Below are positions 1 to 12,000 of a stretch of 64,000 nt of DNA, piece after piece. This DNA is from Lepas anatifera. Its lineage: Eukaryota; Arthropoda; Thecostraca; Lepadidae. The DNA lies in the NCBI GenBank assembly GCA_034440635.1, contig JAOTON010001596.1, positions 1,258,501 through 1,322,500 on the forward strand, read 5' to 3'. The notes below the pieces were generated by a model. The model saw only the letters and a program-made list of their open reading frames with translations, searched no databases and was not told the origin of the DNA. A program made the position numbers and the translations under genes. Positions within the stretch are counted from its first letter, which is position 1; every line of letters begins with the position of its first letter.

Positions 1-34
1 CTACATCACACAAACATTGCGAACTTGTCTTGTC

Positions 35-690
35 GCTGTTGCGTAGTTTAGGTAGAATTGCTGCCCAGCTATGTTTATTTGTTTCACCCATTTAGTACTT
101 TTCCTAGTAGCTTTTAGCCGTACTTGACACTAAATTCAAAGAAATATGGACCGCTAAATCGAAGATACTCAAACTTTGAATATTATTTAACCTGACAAAA
201 TTGACAGAGAAGTACTTGATAACTTATCTGCGTTATCTTTAATGCCTTAAATATGCCCACAATCATGTATTTCTCGAAAAAATTGACTGTCACATTTCGG
301 GCATCTAGGCGGCAACTTTCTGGCAACTACTAACAATCGGCACCATTGGGCTGCATGTTAAAATCTGGCAACTGTGACAGCGGTTTCCGGGTTTTCTGCA
401 GCGGGGGTCTCTCGTTTTAGTAGAAACTGAACACAGTACCAATATTGTATCACTGATGGTACGCTGTGCAATTGAAGGACTAATTAAATATTAATTAAAA
501 TAAATTGAGTTGCTAAATTAAAATATTCGCTACACGCTTCATTCTGTATTTCGAAAATATGTGGTTTGATTTTGAACCATACTGTCACGATCGCTATTTT
601 GTCACACTTATACACCTCGACTATCATAAATGTGTCACAAACTCCAGTAGCCGAGTTGGCAAGTTTCTGCACCTCTGGATTTCTGAAGCG
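35..690 (+). repeat. Dispersed repeat, copy 1 (unknown family)
   Basis: This stretch is similar, with gaps, to the reverse complement of 38600-39215. Shared landmarks in order are a GCTAAATCGAAGATACT-like block, CAACTACTAACAA, GTTAAAATCTGGCA, TTTTAGTAGAAACT, GGTACGCTGTGCAATTGA, ATTCTGTATTTC and GTAGCCGA..GGC.AGTTT.TGCACCT. Identity looks moderate, so the copies are old. No terminal repeats or coding potential were seen. Confidence 0.7.
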
Positions 691-1031
691 GATAGTGTGC
701 CCTGGAGGTGACAGTCTGTAACTGGTCTGAATGGGTAGTGAGAAATGTCCGGGTCCGATTCAGGCACCGTCGAACAGGTCTTTAATTTTCGGACATATCA
801 CGGAAATTGTACTAGGCGATTTTACTTGTGATTTAGCTGTTTACAGGGATAGCGATAGTGTTCCCGACCCCTGAAGACCAGTGTAGTTGTTTTCAGGAAC
901 AAGCCACCGCAGCTACAAATTGCTCGCGGTTTTAAAACTATTGTCAGATTTTTCTTCCAGCAGTCTTTACCAGCCAAATTTGGTTGCATTTGCATAGACA
1001 GTAGACGATTTCTGACTGCGTTACAGTTTAA

Positions 1032-4000
1032 CCCTATTTCCGGCAGGGGGGCTAATATTGCCCACCCCACTCAGGTTTTTCAAGAATGTCTCCAAAACGG
1101 CTTGCGATAGAACTTTGAAACTTCCTGACTTTTCCTAAAACCAGCACAGGCAGGTTTTCTGAAAATTTCAAGATTATATATTTACCAGGAGCGGAGCTAT
1201 GGTTGGGTATTTTGGGAAGTTCTATCCACAAACCCAGTATTATCATATGCGGTTGGTTCTTTGTAAAAGGAAGCCGTCTCTGCTGATCCTGGTACCAGGG
1301 ACATTCCACGACAAATCGACAAGTCGATAACACCCTCACGTCGCAGATTTCGGTGTTTTTTTTGTCAGGGGGCTATTGAGGGAGCTGATGAGGATTTTCG
1401 CATTCATTTTCCTCCCTGACTTACGGTTTGAAAATTATAGCCTCAGGCATTTTGACCATACCTACTTGCATGTCTTTAAGACGAAATTTTACCTGTATAC
1501 TTCTACAAATGCCATAAAACTTGATCTAGGTATCTTAAGGACGAATTACCAATTCTGGCTCGTGTGAAATATATTTTAAAAAATTAAATTTTGGAAATAT
1601 TATACATTATTCAGTTTTTTCAAAATGTATCAAAACTATATTCCTATAACTTATTTTAAGCTTCTTGAGGCTCATATTACTCTTTTTACTTTTCTCTATA
1701 AGATTCAGTAATAAAAAGAATGGAGACTTTAATAGAAAGCGAGATCTGAACTCCCAAACGTCCCGATCCCCACTTTTGTGAGGTACGTGCGCCAGCGCGG
1801 CCCGCTGTCGCTGCAACTATCAAACGTCTCTGGTCACGAAAAAGGTGTCAATGGTAGAATTGGTAGGACGTGAAGGTAAGGGTGTATTTAAAACAATAAA
1901 TTGCAATCAATGTCCCATTCCTTAACACCCGCACTGGAGAGGCGTCCGACACTTTCGCGCACTGGAAGGGGAACTGGTAGGCCTCCTGAGCTCTCGGAAA
2001 CTAGGAGGCTCAGAAAAACTCCGGTTGAGAACTGGGTGGGAACTGTTGAAATCTATATTAATATGACTGATTTTCATTGACCTAAGTCAGTATCGTCAAG
2101 TTCGAACGAGGTAATAAAGGTTAAGTATTAGCCGTGCTGGGTATTCATCCGGAAATACCGTGATTAGGCTCAAAGAAGTCCAGAATGCACTGAAAACAGA
2201 GCAAGGTCATAGTAAGAACGTCCAAAGAAATGTTAAATTAATTTTTGGGGTTAAGGTCATTCAAGGTCATTGACCTATGACGTCACAATATGACATATTC
2301 CCTTTAATTACACCATAACTAGCACAATAGCAACTGTTAGACGGGAAATGAAAATTGACCTTTACCCATTACATTTTAATTTGAACTGTGACCTTGAACT
2401 TTACACTGATGTATCTTAACTATGAGATAGTAGCATAATATACGTCATACTGGGTAACGCCATGCGACCGGAAGCACCGGACCAATGACTTTGAGAATGC
2501 TGGTACGGCCTTGAAATGTGACCTTGACCTTCATGACGGGTAAAATTGATAAATATAATCTCGTTTTATATGGCGCTATAACGTTGCCAGTCGGTCTTTG
2601 ATGCACGCGAACTGGTGCAACCGCGCGATTGCAGCGATCTCAAAATAAAGGGTTTAACTTTGAAGGCATATGATCACAAAATTGGGGCCGATTTTCAAGG
2701 TTATTTGACCAATCGATGCACCATTGAATATTCTCAAAAGTATCGAAATAGTGTTTTTTTTTGCCACGAAGGGTTCTCCGGCCACCTAGAAAAAAAGTAG
2801 GTGGGGGCCACCGAAGCTCCGCTCCAGTGTGCTTTTTAACACGCGCTGGTATGAGGCCCCGGGCCACCTTTACTGGCAGGAGGGTTACCTATCCCCTTAA
2901 GATATCAGGAACCATGCTTGGAAGGGGACATGGAAAGCAGTGTTCCATTGCTTGCCTCGATCTCTACCGAAAATGCTTCAACAAAAAGTACTCAAATTAG
3001 CTACTGAGCTCAGAAAACGCTTCGATAAGGCAATCGTGAGAAAAGGAACTTTGAAAGGCAGATTGACAAGTTCGTACCGGTTGATTTCAATACCGTTATT
3101 GTCCATGAGGTCTCGAATGATGAGGGACATAAGGTTTGAGTTTCAAATTGAATCTGTGGAGTTTAATGGCACCATGTGACGGAGTCGTTCTTCCGATCCG
3201 TGGGCCAGATCTTAAATAAAGCAACATGTCTTAATCTTATATGTTCGAAAAGTAGTTGGGGGCGTGGACGCTATGTGGCTTTTTGTTTGTGATGTGTGCT
3301 TTCTAATATAAATTGAACTCGGATACATGCAACTTTTTAGGGTATGGTTAGAAAAAGAAAACTATCTAAAACAAACCTAAGACAATAGTAATAATCGGCT
3401 TCTGACGCATAATTCTCCCACTACATTTTCCAGCAAATGCATCAGAGTGTCAGAATTGTTCCGAATGTTGCGGTAATACGTTCAGTCTTTTTTCGGAACG
3501 CCTCAAATTTTTCTGTTAGCAATAGTAGCCTCCACACCACATCTTGTTCATTCGCAATGTCACCGAAGCGCAGTCTTGCTCAGTTCTACCCTCCCCGTTA
3601 CCCCACTTCCAACCGGACGCGTCTATGCGGCGTGCCGACTGCAGGCTGAGTGGCCGGCGACGGTGTTGGGCTTGGTCTGCGGTGCTCGCTACTGATTTTG
3701 CTCTGTAGCCATTCTTTTTATTGGCGTTTTATGTAGTTTAAGCAATGGTCTTTCACATGAAGTTGTTTTGAAGTCAATAAAAACATAGGAAATATGTAAG
3801 TTTATCTTTGCAAAAGTTTGGCATTATATTTTATATATATTCGTGCCAATTAATATAACTAAACTTACATATTTGTATTGTTGAGACTTTTGTTATTTTC
3901 AGGTAACCTCTTGAAGGAATACCTTTAATTTAAAGGGCTAAAAACTCAAGCAATAAGTCCGATGTAGCGCGCCGATGATGGATTGCCCGAGGCTATAACT

Positions 4001-5112
4001 CCAAAACCATTATCCGGACGAGACTAAAATTACCGCAGTCGTTTTCAGCGCCACTGAGAACCCTAGTCCCAAATTTTAATGAAAATCTGAGATGTGAGGG
4101 TGTTATTTAAACCCATCGATTTGTCGATTTGTCGTGGAATGCCCCACCAGTTATATGGTCTTATTATATTATTTGGTATGTGAGATGGTAGTAACTTCAC
4201 AATTGTCACTATTCGTATTCATCAGGGGCGGTTACAGCAGTTCAAAATGGGGGGAATGTAATCAAGAAGGACTAAACGTTAGTAAGTGAGAAGACTGCTT
4301 ACAGCCATACCAAGGCGAATACGATTGGGTATATGAAAATGCAAAATAGTTATAACCCAATTTTAGATTTCCCGAGGCGTGTCCAGTCACTATAATGTAG
4401 AGTAAATCACAAATGTAAAAGCATATGTTTGTTCACTTAGAGCTTTGTGCGAGACTAGCATGCTCTGTATGTATTCAGTTTTAGGAACGACTAAGGAAAT
4501 ATTTCGTCCATAGGCAGATCACGGAGACAAAAGCATACGGAACGTGTTACCAATGGCGGAAAAGTGTCAGTATTGATATACTCATGCATACCACTCGCAT
4601 TTTGTTGGTATGCATTTTACCCCACTATTTTACCTTACTGCATCCGCCCCTGATGATTTTTTCGCTTTTTTCATTTATTCATGTGTCAAAAATTCCAAAC
4701 AGTATATGACGGCTTCTAATTCGCGTAACAAGAACATTTTAGATTGTATATATTTCCCCTCATAGTTATGGTCCAGGAACTGCCATTGAATTTCGAATTT
4801 TTTGCGTAACTCGAGTATATGACAATTTTGAGTCAATTATTTGTAAATCAGAACTAGTTTTGTGAAAATCGTACAACAGAGACAAGGGTTATGGACAATC
4901 TAAAAAAACACAAAAATTGTATATTTTGTACGGCCTTCCCCTTAAAAAACCAAATTTTGACAATTTCTTTTTTCAAAATAGAGTTTAGCGTCAGGGGAAT
5001 CTGTAGCACTTTGAATTTTCAAAGTCGGCCTGATAGATTACGAGATCTTAGGGGGCCGATATTACCCCCCTTGTCGGAAATAGGGGTAACCGGGAGCCTG
5101 ACGGAAATAGGG
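1032..5112. mobile_element. piggyBac-like element, non-autonomous, 4.1 kb
   Basis: TTAA at 1028-1031 and 5113-5116 flanks terminal inverted repeats CCCTATTTCCGGCAGG (left) and, read inwards from the right, CCCTATTTCCGTCAGG (15 of 16 match). A TTAA target site with ends starting CCC is the hallmark of the piggyBac superfamily. A second inverted pair lies inside: about 1295-1340 against 4094-4145, around ATTCCACGACAAATCGAC. No transposase or DDD domain was seen in any frame, so this copy is non-autonomous or decayed. The interior 2070-2540 carries many AGGTCA-type half-sites. A smaller inverted-repeat element may sit at 4223-4652. Confidence 0.72.
4223..4652. mobile_element. Possible hAT-like MITE inside the piggyBac-like element
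   Basis: The left end CAGGGGCGGTTACAGCAG and the right end, read inwards, CAGGGGCGGATGCAGTA form short inverted termini resembling CAGGGGCG ends of hAT elements. The flanking 8-mers (GTATTCAT and ATGATTTT) do not match well, so no target duplication supports it. Interior sequence is AT-rich and non-coding. Confidence 0.35.
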
Positions 5113-5872
5113 TTAAGGCTCTGATGCGTTTCTGCATGCCAGCGCAAGACTTTGGATTAATTTTCCAATATCAGATGCTGTGAAACACGGGTTCCTATTA
5201 ACACGAATCTTTGTTTTTGTTTCCAAACGTCTTGGCGCACAGCTAAATCAACTGTCCTATAGTTTCCACTGGAAAATTGTCCACAGTTTCATTATGTTTG
5301 TATTTTTAGCCATCCGGGCCTTTCACATTTCCATATACCACGCGCAGTTTGTGAATTTCGTATGGCAGCCAGATCTCAGAAAAATACCGATCTTGCCAGT
5401 TTAGTGAGGAAAAAACTCAGGGAACCAGAAAACCGTTGCCTATTGAAGTTTAAACAATCGTTTCAATGTGGCAATGTATCACAATCCGGTGTCTAACCTA
5501 GTCGTTCCGTGCATTGGGTATAACCTTGTCCATCTCTTGGGACTCCGAATGCACATTTGTTCCAGAAAGCTTCCTTCTCTTCGGCTAGAGACTGACTTCC
5601 GTTGGAGGAATATTTTTTCGGACCAGTGATATCAGCCTCAGGCAGCACACTCGGAACTAATAACTCCAGCCTCGCGCATTCTTTTTAGCAGGTTTAACCT
5701 CCCGGCGAAACATGTATACCTGGTCACGCACAGCATTTGCGAAATGACCGGACAGTTGAGGCGCCCTAAAACCCCAGCGGCTGAAGAGTCACGCACACTT
5801 CCGCAAGGTGTTATTACTGAGCACATTTTACTATTGCTTGCAGGTGGTAGGCTGATGAAAATTCGCACTTTA

Positions 5873-6715
5873 ACACGCGCATTGACGGGAGGACGGGTAC
5901 CCGCCCCTCTCGGGTTTTTCGGAGATAGCAGAAAACGGCAGCGCGTAGCGCCGCCGTACTTGGCATACCTTTTCCCTCATCATTTTTACAACTTTTGTGA
6001 AAATTTTAAAGTTAGGTCATCTCAGGTCAGGTCACCAGTACAGTTCCAGTGACCTGACCTCAAAAAAAGTTTAAGATAGCATAAGTCGGAGCAGGGTGAA
6101 CTTATCCGATTGAAACTCATATCACACATTGGGCCCACCGAGTTGTCTAAAATATTTTCCGGTATTTTTGATATCGATGACCTAAGGTCAGGTACGAGGC
6201 ATGGCCTCTCCATTGGAAATACATGGGAAGAATGGTTTTTACTGTATAACTCAGTAACGGATAGTGATAGAGCATTTATTTTAGCTGCATTAAACTCGCC
6301 CTGGCTTTGCGGTTCTAATGATATGCATTTTATATAATTTGACCCTGACCTGAGCTCAGGTCAGGTCAAATCCTTGATTTGACCTAGCAAGGTCAAATTA
6401 TATATCATTCGATTTGGCTTGCTGCGAGGATTCATATAGTTGGAGTCGTTTTGCTCTATCTTTACTTGTTCAGATGTAATGGCCGAAAAACTTAATTTAC
6501 ATGTTACCCCTATTACGGCATGTTTTGACCTCTGGTGACCTTAAATGTGACCTGACAAAAAATGATTCAAATATTTTCGATGGAGAAGTAGATGAGCTAC
6601 CCAACGCCGTTTACCGTTTTTCGCTACCTACCGTGGTTCTCGAGATCTTGGGGGGGGCGGGTACCCGCCCCCTCGTCAAGGCGAAGGTGGCTCAGACCCC
6701 CGTCAATGCGCGTGC
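5873..6715. mobile_element. TA-flanked inverted-repeat element, 843 bp
   Basis: TA at 5871-5872 and 6716-6717 flanks inverted ends ACACGCGCATTGACGGG (left) and GCACGCGCATTGACGGG (right, read inwards). Just inside each end lies GGGCGGGTACCCGCCC-type palindromic sequence, at 5892-5907 and 6655-6672. A TA duplication suggests a Tc1/mariner-like or related cut-and-paste element. No transposase frame exists. The interior is unusually rich in AGGTCA and TGACCT, often as palindromes (6014-6062, 6340-6405, 6525-6560). Confidence 0.65.
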
Positions 6716-6717
6716 TA

Positions 6718-9082
6718 ATGTGATAAGCATTGCTGTTTTTAGAAGTTCGCAATTTTCAGATACATTATCAGATCAGACTTGTTAATTCAAAGCACAACGT
6801 AAATCTACGTTATATGGGATATATCCCACTGTCGTTGGTAGTCGGATCAGAAACATGGCCGGAGGCCTGGCTCCACTTTTGTTTAGTGCGTAGGATGATA
6901 CCTGGTGTAAGCAGCAGCAGATTGAAATGTCGCCGCTCATCCACAGCCTTCCACAGCATTTGATCTGAAGTGATGATTCACATTTTGTCACATGAAACCT
7001 ATTTCAATCAGTGGAATTCTGATCCTCTCTCGTTTTATGTAATTTCTTAATCGTAACCAGAAACTAAATAAGAAACCAGTGTTTGAAGCGGTCCAGGCGT
7101 ATATAAGTACGCAGCTGAGAAGCATTATTCCCATACATGAGTTTTCAACCCCCCCTGACATAGCAATACCTTCATAAGCGACCTTCCCATAACATCAGCA
7201 AAACGAGCTGCAAGCCATCCGGGGTCGTTTTCAGCGGAGTGTCCTACATCTAGTCCCTAGTCCCTATAATAAATGACAGGGCCACGTGGTTCAATTAGTT
7301 GAAAGCGCCCTTATCACACGCTTTCAGCAGTACTGGACTCAGTATCATTGGGTATGGACGGGTCATTTGCGACTGTGCTAAGGCGCGCTTGTAGAAAGGT
7401 TCAGATGATTATGTATTACGATCATTGTGTTATCGTCCTGAATACCTCTACAGTAGCAGTGCCGCCATTTCCCTTATTTTATTTTGCAAATTCTGTTCTG
7501 ATAAGGGACCTCTTTTTTCCTCATTGACCAAACATTAACCATGAACATAATACCTCCCGGGTCCTCTTTTTCTCTCAGTCCCATGGGACCTACACATAAC
7601 GCAGGCAATAAGCAATTATTCGGATCAATCGACATCTTAGCCTGAGGGTAGATACACCTCGCACAGAAAACACGGTGGGAGCGGTACCATAATGTAATAA
7701 CCATATCTGAAGTCTCCTGCATTCGGTCGTGTTTCAGAACTTTAACACATGCTGTTTTGTATGTGTTTATCATTACCTTTGATCCCTGAAGACCATCTTT
7801 GTGTAGAAATAATTATCTTTTGCTGGCTACTGGCATGCTACTGGGGCAAACATTCGGGCCAAAATAAAAAGAGTGGCAGTTAGACCGAGCATACCTTTCC
7901 TTACAAAATATCCCACGAAAATGTTAACAGCTCCATAAAATGATATTTTGTAAATTTTATAAGCACCTGCAAAACCTTCTACCATATTTTAAACCCAATT
8001 TCTGGATTACATTTCACCGCTTAGAGCAGCGTTCTACTATGTTCTGTGAGCTCGTTCCTGCTTTTATAATACTAGGATCAATACTGGGAAATAAAACCAG
8101 GGAAAGAAAAGGGGAAAAACAGTGCGACAGGTGAAAAACAACAGCGGGGCAAACAACCTATGTGAACAATGCTGGCAGCATTATACAACCCTTCCAACAT
8201 CGTGCTAGCCCATTGGGGACCGTGATCGGAGGCATGAAATAGATTAATCTAATTTGCAAGTTGAAGCGACGAGTGAAGTTGCAGTGAACAGTGGAGATCG
8301 GTGCTTTGACGGAGATGAGTTGTCCCTGGGGCAGCCCTGAACGGCTGCGAGTTCGGCTGTATGCCGTGGTCACTGCGACATCCGGCTGCTCCTAGGAGTT
8401 GTAATTGTTCTGCTCGCATGGAACGAACAAGGTCTTGGAACCACACAGATCAATGTGGCTTATAACCATGCTGAGCGGATCAGAACTACCGGAACATGCA
8501 GTGGTGCTCTGTATGACTGGGTCCGTCCACGGGGAAACTGTTACCGGAAGCGAGAGTGGATGTTTGTACCTGGATGACAATGGAAGTAATGGCCTGGTTT
8601 TGGCTATTGGATATTAAGTTTTGACATATTTCCAACAAACTGGCATATCAGTATCTGACGTTGACATATTTTAATCAGCGACTCTGTCCCAGACATATAG
8701 CGTCGTCGGATGGAAATGGATCCGTTGACGGCCGGAGGGTTTTAGCAACAACTGGAGTTTTTTTAAGTGGAACAGCTCACTTTACTGATTAATCTTTATA
8801 CCGGAGAAAGAATCCAGAATATCGAAGAATTCCCAGGGAAAAACAGTTTGGTAAACGTGTCATGACGTTGCAGCTTTGCAGTGATGTGATATTCCCCTTT
8901 ATCATTTGCCATTTCCGGGCACCTAAATAAAAAATCAGATTTTTTTCACAGTTGTGTAGCAAAGTGAATGTTGGATTTGAGATGTGCCCGTCAAAATCTA
9001 TCTGAATATATATTAAGTGTTTTGCTTGCAACTGGTCTAAAATCACCAAAAGTTGTGTGAACAAGAGCAAGGGGCCTGGGAA
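6718..9082. other. No gene recognised
   Basis: All frames are short (99 codons or fewer) and lack domains. The text at 7210-7265 (GGGGTCGTTTTCAGCGGAG) loosely resembles 4015-4070, perhaps a shared old repeat. The stretches 691-1027 and 5117-5870 are likewise empty. Confidence 0.5.
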
Positions 9083-9090
9083 CAGCTATA

Positions 9091-12000
9091 CAGGGGCGCA
9101 GCCAGGGAAGGGGGCACAGGGGGCACGTGGCCCCATCGGTGCTGGGGTGACCTTTTGATTGCCAGGTGGTGTACCATCTTTGGGTCGTGCCGCTCGAAAT
9201 TTAGTGCCCTACGCTGTTGAGCCTAGATGGAACTAGACTGCATTTAGCGATTTAAATTATTGTTTGACAATTAAGTGCCTTTTTGGTCAGTGAGGGCATT
9301 CAGTCGCCTTTCCAAGCACCCGGGAAGAGTATAGGCACGTAATCCGTTTCCATCGTCGCCAATAATAGTACGGGCAGAGCTAATCTGGTGCCCCTTGAGC
9401 TCATCTGGTGCCCCGTGAGCACTGTTCTTGGCCCCTGGAGCTGATCATGTGCCCTCTGAGCTGATCTGATGCCCTCGTAGTCAATCTGGTGCCCCCCTGA
9501 GAAAATAATTGTGCCTTCTGAACCTACATAATGGTCTCTGACTTAGTCTGATGCCTCAGAGCTTGCATGGTGCCCTATTAGCTGTTTTAGTGCCCCTTGA
9601 GCTGATCCAGGCCCCTTGAACTTATGTAATGCCTCTCGTAGTTTATCTACTGTCCAGGCCCTCAGCCAGGGGGTACAGGGGGCACGTGCCCCCATCGGTG
9701 CCGGGTGCCCTTTTGATTGCCAGGTGGTGTACCCTCTCTGGGCCGTGCCGCTCGAAATTTAGTGCCCTACACCGTTGAACCTAGATGGAACTGACCACAT
9801 TTAGCTATTTCAACTATTGTTTGACAGTTGAGTGCCTTTTTGGTCAGCTAAAGCATTCTGTCGCCTTTCCAAGCACCCGGGAAGAGTATAGGCACGTAAT
9901 CCGTTTCCAGATAATGCCTCATCGTCTCCAACAATCGTACGGGCGGAGCTCATCTAGTGCCCCCTGGAGCTGACCATGTGCCCTCTGAGCTGATCTGGTG
10001 CCCTCTTAGTCAATATGGTGCCCCCTGAGAAAATAAGTGTGCTTCTGAACCTATATAATACCTACTCACTGAATTAGTTTAATGCCTCCGAGCTTGCCTG
10101 GTGTCCTTTTAGCTGTTTTAATGCCCTTGAGCTGATCCGGGCCCCCTGAGCTTATTTAATGCCTCCCACAGTTGATCTACTGCCCAGGGGTGCAGCCAGG
10201 GGGCACAGGGGGCACGTGCCCCCCCCCCATCACTGCCGGGGTGCCCTTTTGATTGCCAGGTGGTGTACCCAATTTGGGCCGTGCAGCTCGAAATTTAGTG
10301 CCCTACGCCGTTGAACCTAGATGTAACTGGACCGCATGTAGCGATTGAAACTATTTTTGGACAACTTAATACCTTTTTCAGTCAGCTAGGACATTTTGTC
10401 GCCTTTCCAAGCATCCGGGAACAGTATGGGCACCTAGTATGTGTCCACCTAATGCCTCATCGTCGCCAATAATCGTACGGGTGAACCTTATCTGGTGCTC
10501 TTTGAGCTCATCTCGTGGCCTCTCAGCTGGTCTTGGCCCCTTGAGCTGATTACTTGCCCTCTAAGCTGATCTGGTGCCCCTGAGTCAATCGAGTGCCCCC
10601 CTGAGCAAATAATTGTGCCTCCTGAACCTATATAATTCCCTCTGATTTAGTCTAATACCTCTGAGCTTGCTTGGTGCCCTGATAGCTGATTTAGTGCCCC
10701 TTGAGCTGATTCGGGGCCCTCAAGCTGATCTCATGCCTCCCCAAGTTGATTCCGTCTCCTAAGTCAATATGGTGCCTCTTCAGCTGATTAGGCGCCTCCT
10801 CAGCTGATTATTGATGTCTTCTTAGATGGCCTGGTGCCCACTGAGCTGGTTTGGTGGGTCCTGAGCCTACCTTGTGTCCCCTGAGCTGTTATGTTGCTCT
10901 CTGAGCTGAGTTAGGCTCCTGCCACAGTCTGGGGGGCTGGGAGCTGATCTGGCCCCCGAGCGGATCGATCTGGTGCCACCTGAGCTGCACTAATGCCCCT
11001 GAGTCGATCTGGTGCCTTCTGAGCTCATCTGATGCCCTCTGAGCTAGTCTGGTGCCCCCTGAGCTAATCTGGTGCCCTTTAAGCTGATCTGGACCCCCTT
11101 ACGTGATTTCATGAGCAGCTCTAAAGCCCTGAGCTGAGCTGGGCCAACAGAGGCTGATGAGGACTCCTGAGATGGTATGGGGTTCCTGAGCTGATTGAGT
11201 GCCTCATGACTTGATCTGGTATTCCCAAGCTGGTCGGGGACCACTGATCTGATTGTTTGTCCCCGAATCTGACCTGGTGCCCTATGGGCATCTGGTGTCT
11301 TCTGAGCAGCTCTGGGGCTTTTGAACTGATTGAGCCCCGAGCTGGTGAGGTATCCCTGAGCTGATTTAGTGCCCCTGACTTGAACTTGCCCCCTGCGCTG
11401 ATCGATCTGGTGCACCCGAGCAGATATACTGCCTCCTGAACTTAAATAATGCCTCCTGAGTCGATCTGGTGCCTGCGGAGTCATCAGTGTGTCTCCTGAG
11501 CCCATCTTATTCCCTCTGAGCCAGTCTGGTGCCCCATGGCTAATATGGTGCACTTTAAGCTGACCCGGGCCTCCTGGGTTGATTACGTGATTCCCTGAGC
11601 AGCTCCCAGGCCCTGAGCTGAGCTGGGCCTACAGGGGTTGGTGAGGGCCCCTGAGATGGTATGGGGCTCCTGAGCTGATTAAGTGCCTCCTGACTTGATC
11701 TGGTATTCCCTAGCTGATCTGGGCCCGGAGCTGGTCGGGGACCACTGATCTGATTTGTTTGTCCCCGAGGCTGATCTGGTGCCCTATGGGCCGATCTGGT
11801 GTCCCCTAAACAGCTCTGGGGCTATTGAACTGCTTGGGCCCCGAGCTGGTGAGGGATTACTGAGCTGAATTAGTACCCCTGACTTGATCTTGCCCCCTGA
11901 CCTGATTTGAGGCCCCTGAACTGATCTGGGGCCCCAAGAGCTGATCTGGGGCCCAAGAGCGGATCTAGGTTCTGAGGGTACCCTGAGCTGGTCTGGGCGC

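Noticed and set aside
11044..11553. 169-codon minus-strand frame
   Set aside because: Lies wholly inside the degenerate 20-bp repeats of the hAT-like element; no domain.
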